64,000 bases of DNA, taken from NCBI RefSeq assembly GCF_041262585.1, contig NZ_JBGCBZ010000030.1, positions 11,695 to 75,694 on the forward strand. Reading direction: 5' to 3'. How positions within the stretch are numbered: the first letter of the stretch is position 1; each line of letters begins with the position of its first letter. Origin of the DNA: JAOEGB01 sp041262585 (lineage in GTDB: Bacteria > Actinomycetota > Actinomycetes > Streptosporangiales > Streptosporangiaceae). Below are positions 44,645-54,048 of this stretch, in pieces. Made by a program: the position numbers and the translations under genes. The notes below the pieces were generated by a model, which was given only the letters and a program-made list of their open reading frames with translations, was not told the origin of the DNA and searched no databases.

Positions 44645-44887
44645 TCAGCGGGCCTCATCCAGGTCGACCAGGTCGACCCGCACGTACTTGCCGTCGGACA
44701 GGGCGTTGACGACGGTGCGCAACGCCTTGGCCGTACGGCCCCCGCGACCGATGACCTTGCCGAGGTCCTCGGGGTGGACCCGGACCTCGAGAACGCGCCC
44801 GGTGCGGATGCGCCGAGCCCGGACCTGGACGTCGTCGGGATGCTCGACGATGCCCTTAACCAGGTGCTCGAGGGCCTCCTCGAGCAC
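44645..44887 (-). CDS. khpA: KH-domain RNA-binding protein KhpA
   Basis: 80 residues from GTG 44887, one base after the rpsP stop. EEALEHLVKGIVEHPDDVQV and the KH loop PEDLGKVIGRGGRTAKAL (GxxG as GRGG) are diagnostic of KhpA/YlqC. Binds RNA with KhpB and is linked to cell-length control in firmicutes. Longer in-frame extensions run through rpsP and are rejected. Confidence 0.92.
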   Translation of the reverse strand: MLEEALEHLVKGIVEHPDDVQVRARRIRTGRVLEVRVHPEDLGKVIGRGGRTAKALRTVVNALSDGKYVRVDLVDLDEAR

Positions 44888-44888
44888 C

Positions 44889-45347
44889 TCAGGCCTCGCC
44901 TTCCGGCTTCTCCTCGGCGGCGGCGGCCGGGGTCTCGGCGGTCTCTTCGGCCTTGGCGGGCTTCCTGGCCTTCTTCTGCGTGGTGGCGGCGCCGCCGGTG
45001 TCACCCGACAGCGACTCCTTGGCCGCGGCCTCGTAGGCGGCGTGCCGGTCCGGCTTCGCCTCGGCGACCAGGAGCGGAGCCGGAGCGGCCTCGCCCTTGA
45101 ACTTCTGCCAGTCGCCGGTCAGCTTGAAGAGCTTGAGGACCGGGTCGGTCGGCTGCGCGCCGACGCCCAGCCAGTACTGCGCCCGCTCGGAGTCGACCTC
45201 GATGCGCGAGGGGTCCTCCTTCGGGTGGTACAGACCGATCTCCTCGATCGCCCGGCCGTCACGCTTGGTGCGGCTGTCGGCGACGACGATGCGGTACTGC
45301 GGGTTGCGGATCATCCCGAGCCGCTTGAGCTTGATCTTGACTGCCAC
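44889..45347 (-). CDS. rpsP: 30S ribosomal protein S16
   Basis: 152 residues; the first 80 are standard S16 (AVKIKLKRLGMIRNPQYRIVVADSR, GLYHPKEDPS). A C-terminal Ala/Lys/Glu-rich extension of about 65 residues is an actinobacterial feature. First gene of the rpsP-khpA-rimM-trmD(-rplS) group. Confidence 0.96.
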   Translation of the reverse strand: MAVKIKLKRLGMIRNPQYRIVVADSRTKRDGRAIEEIGLYHPKEDPSRIEVDSERAQYWLGVGAQPTDPVLKLFKLTGDWQKFKGEAAPAPLLVAEAKPDRHAAYEAAAKESLSGDTGGAATTQKKARKPAKAEETAETPAAAAEEKPEGEA

Positions 45348-45731
45348 GGGTGTGGTCTCTCCTGCATTAGAGCGTGGGTGAGCGGTGTCTCATCGAGTGG
45401 GGCACGATGGGAGCCCGCCCGAGGGACAGGCGCGACCGGCGGGGGTGAGAGGGCACCCGCGGCCACGATGTTCCAGCTTGACATTCTGCCAGATGATTCC
45501 GGGTGCTTGGCCAATCAACCCCCTAGGAACGGCGACGATGTCGCAACATCGGCACCCTCGGCCGAAGCGTCCACGCCCTCAGCCGGAAGCACCGCACGCA
45601 CCCGCGGCGCCGGACCGGACGCAGTTCCGATCATCCGCGCCCCGCCGTCCGAGTTCCTCGCCGGACGTACGCCGAACAAACGTGCCGAACGTGCGCCGAA
45701 CAAAACGGCGGGACCGCGCGTCTTAGGGGGC
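45348..45731. other. gene-free stretch between rpsP and a lipoprotein gene
   Basis: 384 bases between divergent genes; it should carry the promoters of both. GTACGCCGAACAAAC-like and GTGCGCCGAACAAAA-like sequences repeat near 45669-45710. No RNA gene or convincing promoter consensus seen. Confidence 0.5.
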
Positions 45732-46316
45732 ATGGAACCAATCAAGCGTACGGCCCGCCGCGTGGGCGCTTCGGCGGCCGCGGCCGGGCTGATACTGGCC
45801 GCCACGGCATGCGGCTCCCCCACTCCCTCCAGCACGACCTCCAGCCGCGACATCAGCACGTCCGCGACCAAGGTCGCGAGCTCCGCGACGGTCCGGACGG
45901 CCCCGGCCGGGCGATGCCGTACAACCGCTCTGAAGGCGCGGTTCGGAGAGGGCGACGCGGGGGCGGGAAACCACTACGCGCCGCTGATCCTGACGAACAC
46001 ATCCTCGAAGACCTGCTGGGTCTACGGCTTCGTCGGGCTGATCATGATCGACGGCCACGGCGACGCGCTGCGCACCAGGACGCGCAGGGAAAGCGTCCAG
46101 CCCCATCGCGTCACGCTGAAGCCCGGCGCCAGCGCCCACGCGCGGGTCCACTGGACCGTGGTGGAGACCGGCGACGAGACCCGGTGCCCGACCGCGAAGC
46201 GACTGATGATCATTCCGCCGGACGAGGTCGCGCACCTGGAGATCCCGTTCACGGCCATGGTCTGTGACCACGGCAGGCTCGACGTCACGCCGATGGCGCC
46301 GGGCACCCGCCTGTGA
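45732..46316 (+). CDS. DUF4232-family lipoprotein
   Basis: 194 residues from ATG 45732, preceded by AGGGGG. Signal and lipobox GLILAATAC, low-complexity Ser/Thr linker, then a DUF4232-like domain (APLILTNTSSKTCWVYGFVGL, HRVTLKPGASAHARVHW). Such exported domains are common in actinomycetes; function unknown. Converges with ffh. Confidence 0.82.
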   Translation: MEPIKRTARRVGASAAAAGLILAATACGSPTPSSTTSSRDISTSATKVASSATVRTAPAGRCRTTALKARFGEGDAGAGNHYAPLILTNTSSKTCWVYGFVGLIMIDGHGDALRTRTRRESVQPHRVTLKPGASAHARVHWTVVETGDETRCPTAKRLMIIPPDEVAHLEIPFTAMVCDHGRLDVTPMAPGTRL

Positions 46317-46358
46317 CGGGGGGCCGGCGGCCAGGCGACACGCTCTAATTCTGACCGG

Positions 46359-47879
46359 CTAGTTCTGACCGGGGAGGTTGAGCTTCGAGGGGTCGAAACC
46401 GGGCGGGAGCTGGAGGTTGCCGAGCATCCCCTTGGGCGGCTGAACGGCTTCGGGCCCGGTCCCGGATCCCGGTTTGGCCTGGCCCGCCTTGCGGGGGTCG
46501 CCGCTCACGCGGCGGCCCTTCTTGGGCTTCTGCGCCTTCTGAGACTTGCGGCCGCCCGGCATGCCGGGAATGCCCATGCCCTGGGTCATCCGCTTCATCA
46601 TCTTCTGGGCCTCGAAGAAGCGGACGACGAGGCTGCTCACCTCGGTGACGGTCACGCCGGAGCCGCCCGCGATACGGGCGCGGCGGGAGCCGTTGATGAT
46701 CTTTGGGTCCTGCCGCTCGCCCGGCGTCATCGAGCGGATGATCGCGGCGATGCGGTCGAGGTCGCGGTCGTCGACCTGGTTGAGCTGGTCGCGCATCTGC
46801 CCCATGCCGGGCATCATGCCGAGCAGGTTCTTGATGGGCCCCATCCGGCGGACCATCATCATCTGCTCGAGGAAGTCGTCGAGCGTGAAGCCGTCGCCGG
46901 AGACGAGCTTGCCCGCCATCTTGGCGGCTTCCTGCTCGTCGAAGGTCTTCTGGGCCTGCTCGATCAGGGTGAGGATGTCACCCATGTCGAGGATGCGGCC
47001 CGCCATGCGGTCCGGGTGGAAGGCGTCGAAGTCGGCCAGCTTCTCACCAGTGGACGCGAACATGATCGGGCGGCCGGTCACATGCCGGACCGACAGGGCC
47101 GCGCCGCCCCGGGCGTCGCCGTCGAGCTTGGTGAGGACGACCCCGTCGAAGCCGACTCCGTCCATGAACGCCTGCGCGGTGGTCACGGCGTCCTGGCCGA
47201 TCATCGCGTCGACCACGAACAGGACCTCGTCGGGGCTGATCGCGTCGCGGATGTCGGCCGCCTGTCGCATCAGCTCCTGGTCGATGCCCAGACGGCCGGC
47301 GGTGTCGACGATGACCACGTCGTACTGCTGCCGCCGCGCGTGGTCGATCGACTGCCTGGCCACCGCCACGGGGTCGCCGACGCCGTTGCCGGGCTCCGGC
47401 GCGTAGACGGCGACCTCGGCCCGATCGGCCACGACCGAGAGCTGCTGGACGGCGTTGGGGCGCTGCAGGTCACAGGCCACGAGCAGCGGGGCGTGCCCCT
47501 GGTCGCGGAGCCACTTGGCGAGCTTGCCCGCGAGCGTGGTCTTACCCGAGCCCTGGAGACCCGCGAGCATGATCACGGTCGGCGGCGTCTTGGCGTAGCG
47601 CAGCCTGCGCGTCTCGCCGCCGAGGATCTCGATCAGCTCGTCATTGACAATCTTGACGACCTGCTGGGCGGGGTTGAGGGCCTGGGAGACCTCGGCTCCG
47701 CGAGCCCTCTCCTTGACCCGTGCCACGAAGTCCTTGACGACGGGCAGCGCGACGTCCGCCTCGAGCAGCGCGATGCGGATCTCGCGGCAGGTCGCGTCGA
47801 TGTCGGCGTCGGAAAGCCTGCCTTTGGACCGAAGGGAGGAGAAGACCGAAGTCAGCCGGTCGGAAAGGGTCTCGAACAC
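46359..47879 (-). CDS. ffh: signal recognition particle protein Ffh
   Basis: 506 residues. NG GTPase domain: GLQGSGKTTLAGKLA, DTAGRLGIDQELM, TKLDGDARGG; M domain with the Met-rich MGPIKNLLGMMPGM and the RNA-binding SRRARIAGGSG. C-terminal Lys/Gly/Pro tail. Binds 4.5S RNA and signal sequences. A 127-base gap upstream includes a hairpin. Confidence 0.97.
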   Translation of the reverse strand: MFETLSDRLTSVFSSLRSKGRLSDADIDATCREIRIALLEADVALPVVKDFVARVKERARGAEVSQALNPAQQVVKIVNDELIEILGGETRRLRYAKTPPTVIMLAGLQGSGKTTLAGKLAKWLRDQGHAPLLVACDLQRPNAVQQLSVVADRAEVAVYAPEPGNGVGDPVAVARQSIDHARRQQYDVVIVDTAGRLGIDQELMRQAADIRDAISPDEVLFVVDAMIGQDAVTTAQAFMDGVGFDGVVLTKLDGDARGGAALSVRHVTGRPIMFASTGEKLADFDAFHPDRMAGRILDMGDILTLIEQAQKTFDEQEAAKMAGKLVSGDGFTLDDFLEQMMMVRRMGPIKNLLGMMPGMGQMRDQLNQVDDRDLDRIAAIIRSMTPGERQDPKIINGSRRARIAGGSGVTVTEVSSLVVRFFEAQKMMKRMTQGMGIPGMPGGRKSQKAQKPKKGRRVSGDPRKAGQAKPGSGTGPEAVQPPKGMLGNLQLPPGFDPSKLNLPGQN

Positions 47880-47971
47880 GTGATTGGCCAGCCTCGAAGC
47901 GAATGGACGGTCGATGGACGTATGGGTCGGGTGCCCCCAGCCTATCCGTCCACACGGCTTTCGCGCCCGAG

Positions 47972-47998
47972 TCGCCGCGTCGGGCGCGGCCCCATCAC
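47972..47998. terminator. hairpin between conservon 1 and ffh
   Basis: CGCGCCCGA and TCGGGCGCG form a 9-bp perfect stem around a 9-base loop, 7 bases after the cvnD1 stop. No T-run on the minus strand, so likely rho-assisted or a processing hairpin. Confidence 0.5.
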
Positions 47999-48005
47999 CA
48001 CCGGG

Positions 48006-48587
48006 TCACCACCGGGCCGCCCCCACCCGGCTGGTCAGCGCGTGCTCGACGAGGGTGATGAGGGTGTTCTTGACCGACTCCCGGGACCGCGCGTCGGTGC
48101 GGACGATCGGGATGCCCGGAGAGATGGTGAGGGCCTCCCTGATCTCCTCCTCACCGTGGGTGAACTGGCCGTCGAAGCCGTTGACGCCGACGATGAACGG
48201 CAGTTCGGCCTCCTCGAAGTAGTCGACCGCCGGGAAGCTGTCGGCGAGCCGCCGCATGTCGACCAGCACCACCGCGCCGATCGCCCCGCGCACGAGGTCG
48301 TCCCACATGAACCAGAACCGGTGCTGGCCGGGCGTGCCGAACAGGTACAGGATCAGGTCCTTGTCCAGGGACACGCGCCCGAAGTCCATGGCCACCGTGG
48401 TGGTGGTCTTGTTCGGGATGAGGCCGATGTCGTCGACGTCCTTGGCGGCGTCGGTCATCACCGCCTCGGTCGTCAACGGCACGATCTCGGAGACGGCTCC
48501 GACGAAGGTCGTCTTCCCCACACCGAAGCCGCCGGCCACGACGATCTTCGCGGAGGTGAGGCCGCGACTAGAGCCTTCTAAGTCCAC
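48006..48587 (-). CDS. conservon 1 small GTPase (CvnD-like)
   Basis: 193 residues. G1 GGFGVGKTT, switch region NKTTTTVAMDFG, G3-equivalent FGTPGQHRFWFMW, G4-equivalent VGVNGFD. This is the MglA-related family whose members pair with a Roadblock protein and DUF742 protein. Its start overlaps cvnC1 by 20 bases. In Streptomyces, conservons form membrane-associated heterocomplexes with a kinase that modulate differentiation; that role here is inference. Confidence 0.9.
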   Translation of the reverse strand: MDLEGSSRGLTSAKIVVAGGFGVGKTTFVGAVSEIVPLTTEAVMTDAAKDVDDIGLIPNKTTTTVAMDFGRVSLDKDLILYLFGTPGQHRFWFMWDDLVRGAIGAVVLVDMRRLADSFPAVDYFEEAELPFIVGVNGFDGQFTHGEEEIREALTISPGIPIVRTDARSRESVKNTLITLVEHALTSRVGAARW

Positions 48588-48939
48588 TGAGCACCCTTTC
48601 CAGCAAGTTCACATCCGGCCTGCCCGCGTCCAGCTGCGGCTGGTGCACATGCAGGAACCCTTCGGCGGTCATGTCGGCGATGAGGATCCGTACGACCCCG
48701 AGGGGGATGCGCAGCAGTGCCGACACCTCGGCGACCGACCGCACCTGGCGGCAGAGCGCGCTGATGGCGCGCCACTCGGGCGACCGGTTGGTGAGGTCGC
48801 TGTTCGCTGTGGCGCTCGACACCAGGGCTTCCAGCGCGAGCTGCATCCGAGGCGCGGTGCGTCCGCCCGTCACGGCGTACGGGCGGACGGGCGACGCGGG
48901 ATCGCGCTGGTACGGCTGACCCCACTGATCCATGCTCAT
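48568..48939 (-). CDS. conservon 1 DUF742 protein (CvnC-like)
   Basis: 123 residues from ATG 48939. VRPYAVTGGRTAPRMQLALE, ALCRQVRSVAEVSALLRIPLG, and LHVHQPQLDAGRPDVNLLERVLSGLRRL define DUF742. Its start overlaps the cvnB1 stop as ATGA, its end overlaps cvnD1 by 20 bases. Confidence 0.9.
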   Translation of the reverse strand: MSMDQWGQPYQRDPASPVRPYAVTGGRTAPRMQLALEALVSSATANSDLTNRSPEWRAISALCRQVRSVAEVSALLRIPLGVVRILIADMTAEGFLHVHQPQLDAGRPDVNLLERVLSGLRRL

Positions 48940-49361
48940 GTCCGCGGCTGGGACGCCTGGAGCTCGGCGCGGACCGCCGGGGTCAGCACCTGCCCCGCCC
49001 GGTCCACGAGCAGCGTCATCTGGTAGGCCACCAGGCCCATGTCCGAGTCCGCCGACGCGAGCACCGCCAGGCAGGACCCGTCGCTGATCGACATGATCAG
49101 CAGCAGGCCGCGCTGCATCTCGACCACGGTCTGGGTCACGGGGCCGCCCTCGAAGACCCGGGACGCGCCCGCCGTGAGGCTGACCAGGCCGGCCGCCACG
49201 GCGGCGAGCTGGTCGGCGCGGTCCTTGGGGAATCCGTTCGAGTACGCCAGCGGAAGCCCGTCGGCGGACACCACGACGGCGTGCGCGACGCCCGGCGCCG
49301 AGGAGACGAACTCGCTGACGAGCCAGTTGATGCCGCGTGCGGCCTGGCTGAACTCCTGCAT
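48936..49361 (-). CDS. conservon 1 Roadblock/LC7 protein (CvnB-like)
   Basis: 141 residues from ATG 49361. INWLVSEFVSSAPGVAHAVVVSADGLPLAYS and VEMQRGLLLIMSISDGSCLAVLASADSDMGLVAYQM are family sequence. Roadblock proteins act as GTPase-activating partners or scaffolds for the CvnD GTPase. Starts 15 bases after the solute-binding-protein gene, which is in the position a kinase has in conservons 2 and 3. Confidence 0.9.
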   Translation of the reverse strand: MQEFSQAARGINWLVSEFVSSAPGVAHAVVVSADGLPLAYSNGFPKDRADQLAAVAAGLVSLTAGASRVFEGGPVTQTVVEMQRGLLLIMSISDGSCLAVLASADSDMGLVAYQMTLLVDRAGQVLTPAVRAELQASQPRT

Positions 49362-49375
49362 TACGGGTCCTCCGG

Positions 49376-50623
49376 TCACGACAGAAGGGGAAGAATCTTC
49401 GTCTGCGCCTCGACCGCCGCGTCCTGCGGGCTCTTCGCACCGGAGAGCACCTGCTGCTCCATCGTCCAGACGGCCTCGGAGATCTGGGCGTACTTGGGGC
49501 CGTACAGGCCGCGGGGCCGGGCGTCGGGCATCTGGTCGGCGAACGCCTTCACCATGGGGTGCCAGACCCAGGCGGGGTCGTGCAGGGTGTCCTTGCGGTT
49601 GGGGATGCTGCCCAGGCCCTTGGAGATCTCCTCTTTGCTGTTGGCCGGGTTGGCGAGCCAGTCGGCCAACTGCCAGACCGCGTCGAGGTTGGCGGTCTTC
49701 TTGCTGATCCCCCACACCTCACCGCCGAGCGGGGAGGCCGTGCCGGCCACACCCTTGGGCCATGGGGCCACACCCCAGGAGAACTTGCCCTTCTCGACGG
49801 AGCCCAGCACCCACGGGCCGTTGAACATCATCGCGCAAACGCCCGAGCCGAACTGCGCGCCGATGTCGGACTGGCCCCACTGGAGGACGGACTTGGGAGC
49901 GCTCTTGTCCACGTTGACCAGGTCGTTGTAGTACGACAGGGCCTCTACGGTAGCCTGGCTGCCGATCTTCGAGACGTCGCCACCCGCCTGCCAGAGGGCG
50001 GGAAGGAAGGTCCAGGTGCCTTCCTCTGTGGCCGCCGCCGAGAAACAGATGCCCGAGTGTTTGTCGTTGGTCAGTTTCTTGGCGTCGACACGCAGTTCCT
50101 GCCATGTCTGGGGCGGCGAGCTGATGCCCGCTTCCTGGAACATGTCCTTGTTGTACCAGAGCGCTGTCGTATTGCTACGGAAAGGAACTCCGTAGTACTT
50201 CCCGGCATACTGGACACTCTTAAGGACGAAATCCAGGTACTGCGTCTTCTGTGGCCAATCCGTCATCTTGGACGTCAGGTCCGCCAGGGCCCCCTGGGTG
50301 GCGAACACGGGGACGTCGCTGTTGTCGATGGCCGCGATGTCCGGGAAGTTGCCCGACGCCGCCGCCTGGATCAGCTTGGTGCGGAAGTCGCCGAAGCCGA
50401 TGGCGGTCCGCTGGATGTCCACGTCGGGGTGGCTGTCCTCGTACTTCTTGATAAGCGAGTTGACCGCCTGGTCGGAGTCCGGTGAGTAGCCGAAGTAGTC
50501 CCACCAGGTGATCGTCGTCTTACCGGAGGTGGGCTCCTTGGCGCCGCCCCCTCCACCCGTACACGCGGTGACGATCAGCGCGGTGACAGCTGCGGCGATC
50601 AACATCCCGGGCTGGCGGCTCAT
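49376..50623 (-). CDS. extracellular solute-binding lipoprotein (sugar type)
   Basis: 415 residues. Lipoprotein signal MLIAAAVTALIVTAC, then TITWWDYFGYSP, VDIQRTAIGFGDFRTKLIQAA, FPDIAAIDNSDVPVFA, GVPFRSNTTALWYNKDMF and the C-terminal WVWHPMVKAFADQMPDA: family 1 (carbohydrate) binding protein. No permease or ATPase gene is near. It is the first gene in the run ending in cvnB1-C1-D1 and is divergent from the conservon kinase, so it may serve as a ligand sensor for the signalling set rather than for import (inference). Confidence 0.88.
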   Translation of the reverse strand: MSRQPGMLIAAAVTALIVTACTGGGGGAKEPTSGKTTITWWDYFGYSPDSDQAVNSLIKKYEDSHPDVDIQRTAIGFGDFRTKLIQAAASGNFPDIAAIDNSDVPVFATQGALADLTSKMTDWPQKTQYLDFVLKSVQYAGKYYGVPFRSNTTALWYNKDMFQEAGISSPPQTWQELRVDAKKLTNDKHSGICFSAAATEEGTWTFLPALWQAGGDVSKIGSQATVEALSYYNDLVNVDKSAPKSVLQWGQSDIGAQFGSGVCAMMFNGPWVLGSVEKGKFSWGVAPWPKGVAGTASPLGGEVWGISKKTANLDAVWQLADWLANPANSKEEISKGLGSIPNRKDTLHDPAWVWHPMVKAFADQMPDARPRGLYGPKYAQISEAVWTMEQQVLSGAKSPQDAAVEAQTKILPLLS

Positions 50624-50953
50624 GTGCCTGTCTTCCCTTTGCTTAGGTGTCCTGAGAGGGGCGGTCCCCGCCCGAGCGAACCAGGAATGCCTACCTTCAA
50701 AAATGGGTAGATGTCAAGAAATGCCGGGCGCCAGGAGGCGTTGAACCGTTCCAAAAAGTCAGACGGCGAAAAACGTCCTTAACGTGACATCTGACAATAA
50801 AATGCCATTCGCCGCACATGTGCCCTGCTGCACGTTGTCCTGATCGCTAATCTGTGCTCCCATAGCTCAGTCATGCTCGCAGGACCTCTGTGACGGAGGT
50901 CAACGATGTGGATCGTCTGCCCCTCGGAGGGCGACGAGAGGTAGCGGTGTCTG
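50624..50953. promoter_or_regulatory. divergent promoter region of conservon 1
   Basis: 330 bases, AT-richer than the surroundings, without a gene. Features: CTACC-N10-GGTAG at 50691-50710, an AAACGTCC/AACGTGACATCTGACAATAAAA stretch near 50770-50802, GACCTC-N7-GAGGTC at 50883-50901, and GAGAGGTAGCG at 50936-50946, shared with the leaders of the other two kinase genes and containing their likely ribosome-binding site. Confidence 0.55.
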
Positions 50954-53926
50954 ATGAGAACCGGAACGGCTCCCAGCCTCGACCGAGTGGGCGCATCTGA
51001 GGCCGCCACCCCCGCGACGGCCTCGCCGCCGGAAGGCAAGGGCAAACGCGGCCGACGCTTAACACTTCCCACCTGGCGCGTACGCCCGCGACTGGTCGCG
51101 CTCATCATCATCCCGACGGTGGCGGCGGTCCTGCTGGGCAGCATGCGTGTCACCACGGCGCTGCGGACCGCCGACGACTACCGCCGCCTGACACAGCTCG
51201 CGCTTCTCGTGCAGCAGCTCGGCAGCCTGAACCACGAGCTGGCGCTGGAGCGGGACCTCATGGTCTGGTACATCGCCCGTCCCGCGGGGCCGGGCCGGAA
51301 GGACGCCGCCAAGAACCAGACGGTCATCTCCGACCGGATCGGCTCGCAGGTTCTGACCTCCATCGGGGCGCTCGACCCGGGCCAGAAGCTCGACGTCGTC
51401 GACTCCGTCACCCGCGTCGAACGCTGGCTCAACGGCCTGAAGGGGCTGCGGGACATCGGCCTGAGCGCCAAGGGCCTGACGCCGATCGTCACGGTCCAGG
51501 CGTACTCCGCGATGATCGACGACGTCCGCCGCGTCTACGAGGCGCTGAGCAACGAGGTCACGGACGCCGACCTGCGCCGCCAGGTGCTCGCGCTGACCAG
51601 CGTCTCCGAGGCCAAGGAGGAGATGTCGCGCCAGCGCGCCCTCCTGGTCGACGCGATCGTGGCGGGCCGGGCGAACTCCGACACCCTCACCGGTGTCCTC
51701 GGCTCCGTCAGCGCGCAGCAGACCGCCATCACGAACTTCCAGGCCCGATCCTCGATCGAGGACCTGCACTTCTACGCCGGGACCGTCAGCGGCCCCGAGG
51801 TGACCAAGGCCGAGGCCATCAAGGCGCAGGCCGTCGCCCGGCTGCGCCAGGGCCTGCGGACCGGCGCGACTGATCCCCGCCAGTGGTTCAACGCCGCGAC
51901 CGCGACGATCGACCGGATGCGTACGGTGGAGCAGCGCCTGGAGGGCGAGGTCCTCACCGGTAGCCGGCTGCAGCAGCAGAACGAGCGGCAGACGGCGATC
52001 ACCCTCGCGGTGTCGATGCTCGTGCTCCTCCTCATCGTCTTCGCCGTCACCCTCATCGTGGTGCGCTCTCTCATCAGGCCCCTGCGCCAGCTCCGGAGAG
52101 AGGCCCTCTACATCGCCGGCCAGAGCCTTCCGCAGACCGTCCAGAAGGTCCGCGAGCTCGATGGAGGAGCCGCGGCCAACGTCGAGGTGACCCCGATCCG
52201 GGTGACCGCGAAGGACGAGATCGGTGAAGTCGCCCGGGCGTTCGACGAGGTCCACCGCGAGGCCGTACGGCTGGCGGCGCAGGAATCCGCGCTCCGCACC
52301 AACGTCAACGCGATGTTCGTCAACCTTTCACGGCGAAGCCAATCACTGGTCGAGCGGCAGCTCAGCCTCATCGACGGGCTGGAGCAGGGAGAAGAGGACG
52401 AGGAGCGGCTCGCGCACCTGTTCCGGCTTGACCATCTCGCGACCCGCATGCGCCGCAACAGCGAGAACCTGCTGGTCCTCGCCGGCCAGGAGCCCGCACG
52501 GCGATGGAGCCAGCCGATCCCGGTGATCGACGTCGTCCGCGCCGCGCTGTCCGAGGTCGAAGGCTACGAGCGGGTGACCATGCAGGTCATCTCCGACGTG
52601 TCGGTCGTGGGCGGCTCCGTGAACGACGGGATCCACCTGATCGCCGAGTTGGTGGAGAACGCCATCTCCTTCTCCCCGCCCCAGACGAAGGTCACGATCT
52701 CGACCAACCGGATCGACGGCGGCGGGCTGATGATCTCCATCAGCGACCGCGGCATCGGCATCACCGGCGACGAGCTGTCCATCGTGAACTACCGCCTGGC
52801 CAACCCGCCGGAGCCCGACGTCTCCGTGTCCCGGCGCATGGGCCTCTTCGTGGTCGCGCGCCTGGCCCATCGGCACGGCATCCGCGTGCAACTCCGCCAG
52901 CAGGACGGCGGCGGCGTGACCGCCATGGTGCTGGTGCCCGAGAACCTCCTCGTCGGCGCGGGGGTCAATCAGCCCCAGTTCGGCCAGCCCCAGCTCAACC
53001 AGCCCCAGCTCAACCAGCCCCAGCTCAACCAGCCGCAGTTCGGTCAGCAGCCCTTCGGGCAGCCGCAGTTCGGACAGCCGCAGTTCGGACAGTCATTCGG
53101 ACAGCAGCAGCCCGTCCCGGCCCAGCAGCCGTTCGGGCAGCCGCCCGTCCCCGCGCAGCCGTTCGGATCCCCACCGGCTTTCGGGCAGCAGTCGTTCCCC
53201 TCGGATCCCTTCGCCCAGCCGACTCCTTCGGACCCGTTCTCGCAGTCGTTCCCCTCGGACCCGTTCGCACAGCCGGCCGCCGCCGACCCGTTCGCCCAGC
53301 CGGCCGCCTCGGACCCGTTCTCGCAGCCGTTCCCCTCGGACCCGTTCGCACAGCCGGCCGCCGCTGACCCGTTCGCACAGCCGCTGGGGCCGGACCACTC
53401 CGGTCCTCATGCCTGGGGTGAACCGCAGCAGCCGGCGATGGCGTCACCCGGCCCCGCCTCGGCCCCGCCGGACAATTTCACCCACGTGCGGCGGTTCAAC
53501 CGGAAGGCACAGGACGAGGACGCCACCGGCCCCCTACCGCAGGTCGGCATCCCGTCCATGGACACGGAAGAGGAGTTCCTGCCGATCTTCTCGGCCGTCG
53601 AGTCCGACTGGTTCCGCAAGAGGCGCGGGGAGGACGTCCAGTGGGACCAGTCTCCCGCCGACCACGGATGGCAGGTCGCGGCCGCCACGTTCAGCGAACC
53701 CACCCTGGGCGGCGTCACCACCTCGGGCCTGCCGAAGCGGCAGCCGAAGGCGAACCTGATCCCGGGCTCCGTCAACGCCGCCGCCGCCGCTGCCGCGCCG
53801 GCGTCCGAGCCGCCCCGCCCGCCTGCCTCCCCCGACGCGGTGCGGAGCCGCCTCTCAAGCTTCCAGCGCGGCCTGCGCGAGGGACGGGCGGCCCTGCGGA
53901 ACGAGGAGCCCAAGCCATCGGAGTGA
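50954..53926 (+). CDS. conservon 1 sensor histidine kinase, NIT/HAMP type (CvnA-like)
   Basis: 990 residues. One helix near 43-62, an extracytoplasmic nitrate/nitrite-sensing-type (NIT) domain (NHELALERD motif) to about 345, second helix 348-372, HAMP, a dimerisation region with RLDHLATRMRRNSENLLVL (likely phospho-accepting His), and an ATPase domain: N box ELVENAISFS, DRGIGI, RRMGLFVV. From about 660 a disordered Gln/Pro/Phe tail follows with QPQLN and DPFAQP repeats and the shared C-terminal motifs EEEFLPIF, SGLPKRQPKANLIPGS. Divergent from the binding-protein gene; no response regulator in the window. Confidence 0.9.
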   Translation: MRTGTAPSLDRVGASEAATPATASPPEGKGKRGRRLTLPTWRVRPRLVALIIIPTVAAVLLGSMRVTTALRTADDYRRLTQLALLVQQLGSLNHELALERDLMVWYIARPAGPGRKDAAKNQTVISDRIGSQVLTSIGALDPGQKLDVVDSVTRVERWLNGLKGLRDIGLSAKGLTPIVTVQAYSAMIDDVRRVYEALSNEVTDADLRRQVLALTSVSEAKEEMSRQRALLVDAIVAGRANSDTLTGVLGSVSAQQTAITNFQARSSIEDLHFYAGTVSGPEVTKAEAIKAQAVARLRQGLRTGATDPRQWFNAATATIDRMRTVEQRLEGEVLTGSRLQQQNERQTAITLAVSMLVLLLIVFAVTLIVVRSLIRPLRQLRREALYIAGQSLPQTVQKVRELDGGAAANVEVTPIRVTAKDEIGEVARAFDEVHREAVRLAAQESALRTNVNAMFVNLSRRSQSLVERQLSLIDGLEQGEEDEERLAHLFRLDHLATRMRRNSENLLVLAGQEPARRWSQPIPVIDVVRAALSEVEGYERVTMQVISDVSVVGGSVNDGIHLIAELVENAISFSPPQTKVTISTNRIDGGGLMISISDRGIGITGDELSIVNYRLANPPEPDVSVSRRMGLFVVARLAHRHGIRVQLRQQDGGGVTAMVLVPENLLVGAGVNQPQFGQPQLNQPQLNQPQLNQPQFGQQPFGQPQFGQPQFGQSFGQQQPVPAQQPFGQPPVPAQPFGSPPAFGQQSFPSDPFAQPTPSDPFSQSFPSDPFAQPAAADPFAQPAASDPFSQPFPSDPFAQPAAADPFAQPLGPDHSGPHAWGEPQQPAMASPGPASAPPDNFTHVRRFNRKAQDEDATGPLPQVGIPSMDTEEEFLPIFSAVESDWFRKRRGEDVQWDQSPADHGWQVAAATFSEPTLGGVTTSGLPKRQPKANLIPGSVNAAAAAAAPASEPPRPPASPDAVRSRLSSFQRGLREGRAALRNEEPKPSE

Positions 53927-53943
53927 TCCGGTACGCGAAGTGA

Positions 53944-53981
53944 GGCCCGGCCGCCGGAGTGATCCGGCGGCCGGGCCTTTT
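53944..53981 (+). terminator. intrinsic terminator after kinase 1
   Basis: GGCCCGGCCGCCGGA and its exact complement form a 15-bp stem with a GTGA loop, followed by TTTT. Strong rho-independent terminator, 18 bases after the kinase stop. Confidence 0.9.
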
Positions 53982-54048
53982 CATCGGGCGCCCAGGGGAC
54001 ACCCACCACCGGAGGCCGACTAGCGCGCCGGTCAGGCACCCGTCGCCG

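Noticed and set aside
49376..50623. Complete sugar ABC importer around the binding protein
   Set aside because: Neighbouring genes on both sides belong to conservons; no permease or ATPase frame exists within reach.
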